Part shown: piece after piece, positions 5,405-9,942 of the stretch
Layout: every line of letters starts with the position of its first letter
Position numbering within the stretch: position 1 is the first letter of the stretch
NCBI GenBank assembly: GCA_023393235.1
Contig: JAEWMH010000035.1
Span: 1 to 9,942 of the forward strand
DNA: 9,942 nucleotides
Direction: 5' to 3'
Origin: Bacillota bacterium
GTDB taxonomy: Bacteria > Bacillota > Bacilli > Paenibacillales > NBRC-103111
The notes under the pieces: model-generated
The model's database searches: none
Seen by the model: only the letters and a program-made list of their open reading frames with translations
Told to the model about the DNA's origin: nothing
Made by a program: the position numbers and the translations under genes

Positions 5405-7879
5405 ATGAAACGCTTCTCTATTATCACTGCCGCATCGGCTATCACTCTGGCAGCAGTCATTGCAGGCAGTATCGCACTTGGCGCGGCTCCGGCCGAATCC
5501 CGTGAGCAGACCTCAGCCGCTTCCCAGCCAACCGCCGCCGTACCCGCGAATGACGCCAATCTGCCGCCGGTCCCGCTCACCGGATTCACCATCGCCGTAA
5601 ATGGAAAGCTGCTGGAGCCGGATGCCCTTCCGTATCTTGCCGGGGATACGATGCTGGTGCCTTTGCGGGCTCTGACCGAGGCGTTGGGCGCTGTCGTTAG
5701 CTATAATGAAACTGCCGGTTCCATCATAGCCGTCAAGGACGGAAGCAGCATTGTGCTTATACCCGGTGACTCCATTGCCACGAAAAATGGTACACCCGTC
5801 CAGTTGGCCGCCGCCCCCGTAAGAGATGGGGATGTAGTGCTGGTGCCCCTGCGGTTTTTTGCCGAAGCCTTCGGCACCTCGGTGAAGTGGGATGGCGCTG
5901 CCAAACGGGTGACGGTGGAGTCGGAGGACTATCTGCTGCCAGCTATCGGCAGTTACGCGAAGCTGAAGGAGCTGTTGGCTAGCGCGCAGGATCAAGGAAT
6001 TACCATCGGGCCAGGAGACGGAATGCAGGTATTTGTGATGGAGGATTCAGCTGTCGCCCGGTCTGAAATTGCCACAAGCGCTGCCCAGAAGCAAAACGCC
6101 AGCGCTGCCCCGAAGGGGGATTTTTCCGCCACCAATGTACAGGTTCAGGGGGTGGATGAAGGCGATGTGGTGAAAACCGACGGGGAGTTTATTTATCAGG
6201 TAAACGGCAGCCGGGTCATGATCGTGCGGGCTGCGCCGGAAGACAAGATGACATTGGAGTCTGTCCTCCAATTGGAGGAAAAGACTTTTGCCATTCAGGA
6301 GCTGTATGTGGACGGAGACCGCCTTACGGTCATTGGGTCCTCCAGCAGGAAGCAGGAGCCGCAGAACCCCGACGTATCTTCCGCCAAGGAAAGTTTGTCT
6401 GTTGGGGGAACGGCCGCTAAACGCCGGATTGCCCCTGCAGCCCCCTCCACGGTCAAAACCCTCGTCTACGATATCGCAGACCGCAAGGCACCCAAGCTCC
6501 TGCGGGAGGTGGAGACGGAGGGCAGCTATGTCTCCTCCCGCCGAATCGGCGGTGAAGTGTATGTGATTGCCAACCGGTATTTAAACAGGTACGGCATTAT
6601 ACAGGACAACAGGGAATCGGCCGCAGTGCCTGCTTACCGGGATACCGCCATGTCCGGACAATGGACGGAGGCCAAGTACGAGGATATCCGCTACTTCCCT
6701 GACTCCCTCTACAGTGCATATCTGGTTGTAGCCGGCATCAGCACAGCCTCTCCGTCTGTACCTACGGAGGTCTCCATATACCTGGGTTCGGCGGAAAATG
6801 TGTTTGCTTCAGCGGATCATCTATATGCGGCCTTCCCTCGACGCCAGGTGAGTGAGGACCGGGTAAAACCAGCAGCAGGCGCTTCTGCGGATGTTGCAGC
6901 CGAATATATCCGGATTAACGTGGATGAAACCACTCAGGTATACAAATTCCGGCTGGACAAAGGCAAGGCGAGCTTTGCAGCCAAGGGTCAGGTGCCGGGA
7001 ACGGTGTTGAACCAATTCTCCATGGATGAGCATAACGGCTACTTCCGCATCGCCACCACCAAGGGCAAGGAATGGGGCAGAGCCGGCGAGAAGCTGACCA
7101 ACAATGTCTATGTGCTCAACGAGGATATGGGCATCAGCGGTCAAATCGAAGGAATTGCACCTGGGGAAAGCATTTATTCCGTACGCTTTATGGGCAACCG
7201 GGGTTACATGGTCACCTTCCAAAAGGTGGACCCGCTGTTTGTGCTGGATTTCTCCAATCCCGCCTCCCCCTCGATCCTGGGCCAGCTGAAAATCCCCGGG
7301 TACAGCGACTATTTGCACCCGTATGATGAAAACCATCTCATCGGCTTCGGCAAGGATGCGGTGGTGGTCACAGATGAGCGCTACGAAAAAAGCCCCCAGC
7401 CCACAGACGGCACGGCCTATTACCAAGGCATGAAGATTTCCATGTTCGACGTCACCGACGTGTCCCGCCCCAAGGAGCTATTCCAGACCGTCATTGGGGA
7501 CAGAGGGACGGATTCGGAGCTTCTGCGCAACCATAAGGCCCTCTTGTTCTCCCGGGACAAAAACCTGCTGGCCTTCCCCGTCACGGTAGCGGAGGTGCCT
7601 GCGGGCCAGAAGAACAATCCGATGGCGTACGGCCAGTTCGCCTTCCAGGGCGCTTACGTGTATCATGTGGACCTGCAGGAGGGCTTCCGCCTCCGGGAGA
7701 CTGTCACCCACCTCGGTGAGGACGAGCTGAAAAAAGCAGGCGGCAGCCTGTACGAGAGCAATCACCAGATTGGGCGGCTGCTCTATATCGGCGATACGCT
7801 GTACAGTCTGTCTCCCGGCCAGATCCGGGCCCAGAATCTGGAGACCCTGGCCGAGACAGGACGGCTTGAGCTGCCTTGA
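5405..7879 (+). CDS. Secreted protein: copper-amine-oxidase-N-like stalk domain plus beta-propeller domain
   Basis: Start at ATG 5405 (824 residues), with GGGGGAGG ending 11 nt upstream. The frame is open back to ATG 5318, which overlaps the DUF362 stop by one base, but that start lacks a binding site and would bury the signal peptide. Residues 1 to about 30 are a signal peptide (MKRFSIITAA, hydrophobic core, Ala-rich end), followed by a low-complexity Ala/Thr/Pro linker. Residues about 60-173 form the stalk domain seen in many Paenibacillus exoproteins, with two LVPLR...E..G repeats (LVPLRALTEALG at 84-95 and LVPLRFFAEAFG at 146-157). From about residue 240 the secreted beta-propeller domain begins with the signature NVQVQGVDEGDVVKTDGE and continues to the C-terminus. 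There is no LPXTG or C-terminal membrane anchor, so it is probably released or bound through the stalk domain. Molecular function is unknown. Confidence 0.88.
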   Translation: MKRFSIITAASAITLAAVIAGSIALGAAPAESREQTSAASQPTAAVPANDANLPPVPLTGFTIAVNGKLLEPDALPYLAGDTMLVPLRALTEALGAVVSYNETAGSIIAVKDGSSIVLIPGDSIATKNGTPVQLAAAPVRDGDVVLVPLRFFAEAFGTSVKWDGAAKRVTVESEDYLLPAIGSYAKLKELLASAQDQGITIGPGDGMQVFVMEDSAVARSEIATSAAQKQNASAAPKGDFSATNVQVQGVDEGDVVKTDGEFIYQVNGSRVMIVRAAPEDKMTLESVLQLEEKTFAIQELYVDGDRLTVIGSSSRKQEPQNPDVSSAKESLSVGGTAAKRRIAPAAPSTVKTLVYDIADRKAPKLLREVETEGSYVSSRRIGGEVYVIANRYLNRYGIIQDNRESAAVPAYRDTAMSGQWTEAKYEDIRYFPDSLYSAYLVVAGISTASPSVPTEVSIYLGSAENVFASADHLYAAFPRRQVSEDRVKPAAGASADVAAEYIRINVDETTQVYKFRLDKGKASFAAKGQVPGTVLNQFSMDEHNGYFRIATTKGKEWGRAGEKLTNNVYVLNEDMGISGQIEGIAPGESIYSVRFMGNRGYMVTFQKVDPLFVLDFSNPASPSILGQLKIPGYSDYLHPYDENHLIGFGKDAVVVTDERYEKSPQPTDGTAYYQGMKISMFDVTDVSRPKELFQTVIGDRGTDSELLRNHKALLFSRDKNLLAFPVTVAEVPAGQKNNPMAYGQFAFQGAYVYHVDLQEGFRLRETVTHLGEDELKKAGGSLYESNHQIGRLLYIGDTLYSLSPGQIRAQNLETLAETGRLELP

Positions 7880-7888
7880 GGGTGGGCA

Positions 7889-7980
7889 GAGCTTACTGGC
7901 ATCGGCCGGGCTTACTGGCTCACTGGCATCAGCCCTACTCCCGGTTCACCGACATCAGTTCTACTCCCGGCTCACCGGCC
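7889..7980. repeat. Short tandem repeat, ~26-bp unit
   Basis: Copies begin at 7921 and 7947, each 26 bp (first 16 bases of one: CACTGGCATCAGCCCT) and identical at 21 of 26 positions. A partial third copy starts at 7973. A related shorter pair (CTTACTGGCATCGG and CTTACTGGCT) lies just before. The unit is not a multiple of three and no gene covers it. Confidence 0.65.
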
Positions 7981-7985
7981 GGGTT

Positions 7986-8223
7986 CTAACGGAACTATAA
8001 GACTTTTAGCCGGTCAGAATCAGGTTGGTGGGACGGTAACATACGGATTGAAACCTCTGGCCCGCTCTAACGGAACTCTCGGACACTTAGCAGCCTGAAT
8101 TCAGGTTGGTGGCGGGGTAACGGATGGGTTAGCACCACTGACCCCGCTCTAACGGAACTATCCGACTCTTAGCGGTCTAAAATTAGGGGTTTGGCGCGGT
8201 AACGGAACTATGACGCTCTTAGC
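7986..8223 (+). repeat. Tandem 81/82-bp module with TAACGGAACT motif, three copies
   Basis: Copies begin at 7986, 8067 and 8149 with CTAACGGAACT, then a 4-nt variable gap, GAC, and (C/T)TTAGC. A second half-motif beginning GTAAC lies exactly 50 bp into each copy (8036, 8117 and 8199). In the third copy this half-motif is again a full GTAACGGAACT...CTTAGC. The first 50 bp of copies 1 and 2 are about 70% identical. Copy 2 contains the 12-bp palindrome CCTGAATTCAGG (8094-8105). The repeats are non-coding, and the order and spacing are seen directly. Confidence 0.85.
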
Positions 8224-8258
8224 GCACAATTTTTACTTTTTTGCCACCGCCTAGAGCA

Positions 8259-8332
8259 GCTAAGCGCTTCTGAGTTCCGTTACATTTCTAACGCACCAAT
8301 TATTGGCCTTTAAGGGTCGCTGAGTTCCGTAA
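8259..8332 (-). repeat. Inverted copy of the TAACGGAACT module
   Basis: Read on the minus strand, CTTACGGAACT starts at 8332 and GTAACGGAACT...CTTAGC starts at 8283, 49 nt later. This reproduces the 50-nt spacing of the plus-strand copies. It faces the third plus-strand copy (8149-8223) across a 35-nt AT-rich spacer. The inner arms 8199-8223 and 8259-8283 match at 21 of 25 positions, so DNA or RNA here could form a long hairpin. CCAATAATTGG occupies the place of the copy-2 palindrome. Confidence 0.85.
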
Positions 8333-8360
8333 GACGTGGCGCGGGATACGCGGAGTGCAG

Positions 8361-8535
8361 GCGGACCGAAAAACCGGGGATAATGGCGGAAGGAGCCTGG
8401 CAACTGGAGGAATGCGGATAATAGTAGTGTGCTGCGGACTCGAAGACTGTGGATGATGGTAGTGTGTCAGTGACTGGAGACTGCGGATAATGGCAGTGTG
8501 CCAAGTAACTAAAGATTGTAAGTGGTGGAAGAGGC
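8361..8535. repeat. Degenerate 35-bp tandem repeat
   Basis: Clear copies begin at 8403, 8438 and 8473, each starting ACT(G/C)GA and containing a core like TGCGGATAATGGTAGTGTG. A partial copy begins at 8508 and a decayed one may precede 8403 (GGGGATAATGGCGG). The spacing is 35, 35 and 35 bp. This is not a multiple of three, so it is not a protein repeat. It resembles a bacterial minisatellite. Confidence 0.75.
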
Positions 8536-8596
8536 TTAACGGATGGAACCTTGGGATGTAACAGGAAGAGTATTGGCCCCACCCAACAGAGACAGC

Positions 8597-8645
8597 AAAA
8601 AAGGACAGTCCCGGCAGATTAACTCTGCGGGATTGCCCTTTTTTT
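8597..8645 (-). terminator. Terminator of the FAH/deacetylase operon (may act both ways)
   Basis: AAAAAAGG (8597-8604) faces CCTTTTTTT (8637-8645). The stem continues inward with TCCCGGCAGA against TCTGCGGGA with one bulge and one mismatch, over a short ATTAAC loop. On the minus strand it gives a U-run 27 bp past the stop of the FAH gene. The T-run on the plus side could also stop transcripts leaving the repeat zone. Confidence 0.8.
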
Positions 8646-8671
8646 GCACATGTTTGCGACTGGACGGAGGG

Positions 8672-9301
8672 TTATTGCAGGCTTACTGTAAAGGCTCCTG
8701 CCGCTTCCCCGCCCCAGAACAGCTCCAGCCGGTCATTGTCCTTCACCGGGCCAACTCCCTCGGGGGTTCCGGTGAAAATAATATCTCCTTGGCCCAACCC
8801 ATACTCCGCGGCGCAGAAGTCAATAATCCGCTGCAGGTCGAAGATCATGCGGGAAACATTGCCCCGTTGGGCCTCCTCCCCATTCTTCAGCAGCGTAAAG
8901 TCCTGCTCGGCCAGCCGGGCCGTACCCGGGAAATCCAGCCACGGGCCCAACGGCGCAGAACGGCGGAAACCCTTGGCCGGCAGCCAAGGCAGCCCCTTGG
9001 CCTTGATGCCGGATTGCACATCCCGCAGGGTAAAGTCGATGCCGAAGGCCATGCCGTCGATAAGCTCATCGGCAGACAGACCCGGCTCGTAGCTGCGTCC
9101 GATGCGGATGACCAGCTCCGTTTCGAAGTGGAGCTCTCCCCGCAGCCCCGGCAGCCCGATGGCGCCTCCATCAGCAGGCGTCAGAGCATGGCTGGGCTTC
9201 ATGAAAATCATTGGCTCCTTGGGCAGCTCATTCCCAAGCTCCTCCGCATGGGCCTTATAATTGCGTCCTACACAGTATACGTTACGGATAGATGAAAACA
9301 T
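8672..9301 (-). CDS. Fumarylacetoacetate hydrolase (FAH) family protein, FAHD1/acylpyruvase-like
   Basis: A 209-residue single-domain FAH protein, the normal length for the FAHD1-like group, starting at ATG 9301 with AAGGAG 9 nt upstream. Motifs match human FAHD1 as I recall it: CVGRNYKAHAEE, with H18 and E21 in the place of the catalytic His-Glu pair; FETEL, with metal ligands E60 and E62; GIDFTLRDVQ, with third ligand D89; KGLPWLPAKGF, with the likely catalytic Lys110; and TGTPEGVGPV (177-186). Members cleave or decarboxylate acylpyruvates, oxaloacetate or related beta-keto acids with Mg2+ or Mn2+ in the cytosol. The exact substrate cannot be read from sequence. It lies 36 bp downstream of the deacetylase gene on the same strand and is the last gene before the terminator. 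No catabolic-pathway partners are visible. Confidence 0.88.
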   Translation of the reverse strand: MFSSIRNVYCVGRNYKAHAEELGNELPKEPMIFMKPSHALTPADGGAIGLPGLRGELHFETELVIRIGRSYEPGLSADELIDGMAFGIDFTLRDVQSGIKAKGLPWLPAKGFRRSAPLGPWLDFPGTARLAEQDFTLLKNGEEAQRGNVSRMIFDLQRIIDFCAAEYGLGQGDIIFTGTPEGVGPVKDNDRLELFWGGEAAGAFTVSLQ

Positions 9302-9337
9302 TGGTATCCTCTCCTTTTTCTATGGTCTGCAGCAGAT

Positions 9338-9942
9338 TTACTCCAAAAAATGAACGGCACGGCTGTCCTTGTGCAGCACCTCAAAGCGGAAGCCTAGCTC
9401 CCGCAGCCCCCGGATCACCTCGGGCAGGGCTTCGACGGTGGTGATTTTGCCCCGGGCGTCGTGCATCAGCACGATGGCGTTGTTTTTGTTGGCAGCGGCG
9501 TACAGCACTGCGCCTACAATCTCTTCCTTGGGCTGCACCGCCTGCGCAGCGTCAGTGGAGGAGACGTTCCAGTCGAAATACTGGTACCCCTCCTCCTGCA
9601 CCCGCTTGACCAGCCTCGGCAGCATCCATGGGCTCCCCTTGGCCCGGCCCAGCCTGGTGTTGGAGCCCCCCGGAAACCGGAGCAGCTCCGTGGCCGAGCC
9701 TGTCAGCTCCTGGAGCGCCCGGTCCAGCTTATGTACATCCTCCATAAAGGCAGCCTCGCTCCGGTACAGGCGGTAATCATGGGAATAGGTGTGGTTGCCC
9801 AGCACATGCCCCTCTGCCGCCATCTGTTGGATCAGCTCCCGGTGCTGCTCCAGCCCCGTTCCGGTCACGAAGAAGGTGGCCCGGATATTCTCCCGGCGCA
9901 GAATGGACAAGACCTGCGGCGTCAGGTCAGAAGGACCGTCGT
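9338..9942 (-). CDS. Polysaccharide deacetylase (NodB/CE4 family), N-terminus beyond the window
   Basis: The frame runs from TAA at 9338 to the right edge, with about 200 residues visible. The first visible residues are DGPSDLTPQVLSILRREN, the tail of motif 1 (TFDDGP), so the true start is outside; the TTG at 9910 is internal. Other CE4 motifs are intact: GNHTYSH (metal-binding His at visible residues 50 and 54), RFPGG (88-92), YFDWNV (Asp123-Trp124) and IVLMHD (His160). These enzymes remove N- or O-acetyl groups from cell-wall or chitin-type polymers with a divalent metal. Most Bacillota members are envelope enzymes acting on peptidoglycan, but any signal peptide would lie outside the window. 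It shares a transcript direction with the FAH gene 36 bp downstream, though the functions are not obviously linked. The family is sure; the substrate is not. Confidence 0.92.
   Translation of the reverse strand, partial: DGPSDLTPQVLSILRRENIRATFFVTGTGLEQHRELIQQMAAEGHVLGNHTYSHDYRLYRSEAAFMEDVHKLDRALQELTGSATELLRFPGGSNTRLGRAKGSPWMLPRLVKRVQEEGYQYFDWNVSSTDAAQAVQPKEEIVGAVLYAAANKNNAIVLMHDARGKITTVEALPEVIRGLRELGFRFEVLHKDSRAVHFLE

Larger units (their letters stand above)
7880..8671. other. Gene-free repeat zone between convergent genes
   Basis: This 792-bp stretch has no convincing gene: open frames here lack binding sites and known protein patterns. It holds three degenerate repeat families (26-bp, 81/82-bp with inverted copies, and 35-bp) and ends in the terminator at 8597-8645. 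No clear terminator follows the beta-propeller gene's stop directly, so structures in this zone may end that transcript. Confidence 0.7.

Noticed and set aside
7889..8535. CRISPR array
   Set aside because: Repeats are degenerate, unit lengths and types differ, some are inverted, there are no unique equal-length spacers between identical repeats, and no cas genes are present.
8310..8582. Minus-strand open frame over the 35-bp repeats
   Set aside because: The period is not a multiple of three, no ribosome binding site is evident, and the translation is low-complexity Ser/Pro/Tyr. It appears to be a by-product of the repeats.
8543..9295. Plus-strand open frame of 250 codons opposite the FAH gene
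   Set aside because: It mirrors a clear FAH-family gene, starts inside the repeat zone, and runs straight through the strong terminator at 8597-8645.

Overview
The window looks like chromosomal DNA of a Paenibacillus-like Bacillota. The signs are strong AAGGAGG-type ribosome binding sites, a CcpA-type cre site, a yybP-ykoY manganese riboswitch, TTG and GTG starts, moderately high GC, and proteins of families common in that genus. The genus call is inference from style and gene content, not from a marker gene. Nothing indicates a phage, plasmid or insertion sequence.

Layout, left to right. (1) The left edge holds the start of a minus-strand secreted beta-helix protein, probably polysaccharide-active, with a cre site in its upstream region. 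(2) A small orphan gene on the plus strand (589-834) follows, closed by its own terminator (850-889). (3) A TerC-family membrane protein on the minus strand (1097-1903) is preceded by a manganese riboswitch (about 1996-2089) whose P1 helix is mutually exclusive with a terminator (about 1931-2005), the layout of an ON switch. (4) A divergent plus-strand promoter leads to a 60-residue two-helix membrane protein and then to an M3-family oligoendopeptidase F. PepF has two plausible starts, and the upstream one would add a signal peptide. (5) After a terminator come a DUF362 protein and a large secreted protein made of a copper-amine-oxidase-N-like stalk domain plus a beta-propeller. (6) A 0.8 kb gene-free stretch (7880-8671) between convergent genes holds three families of degenerate repeats. 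One is an 81/82-bp tandem module carrying a TAACGGAACT motif that also occurs inverted. (7) The right side is a minus-strand pair: a truncated NodB-type polysaccharide deacetylase followed 36 bp later by an FAHD1-like fumarylacetoacetate hydrolase family protein, ending in a strong terminator.

Most genes are ordinary housekeeping or cell-envelope functions. The genuinely structured, unexplained part is the repeat zone at 7889-8540. Its exact 50-nt spacing of half-motifs and its inverted copy suggest a dispersed, possibly mobile or structured-RNA element. The two-start PepF and the riboswitch-controlled TerC are the other points worth a second look.
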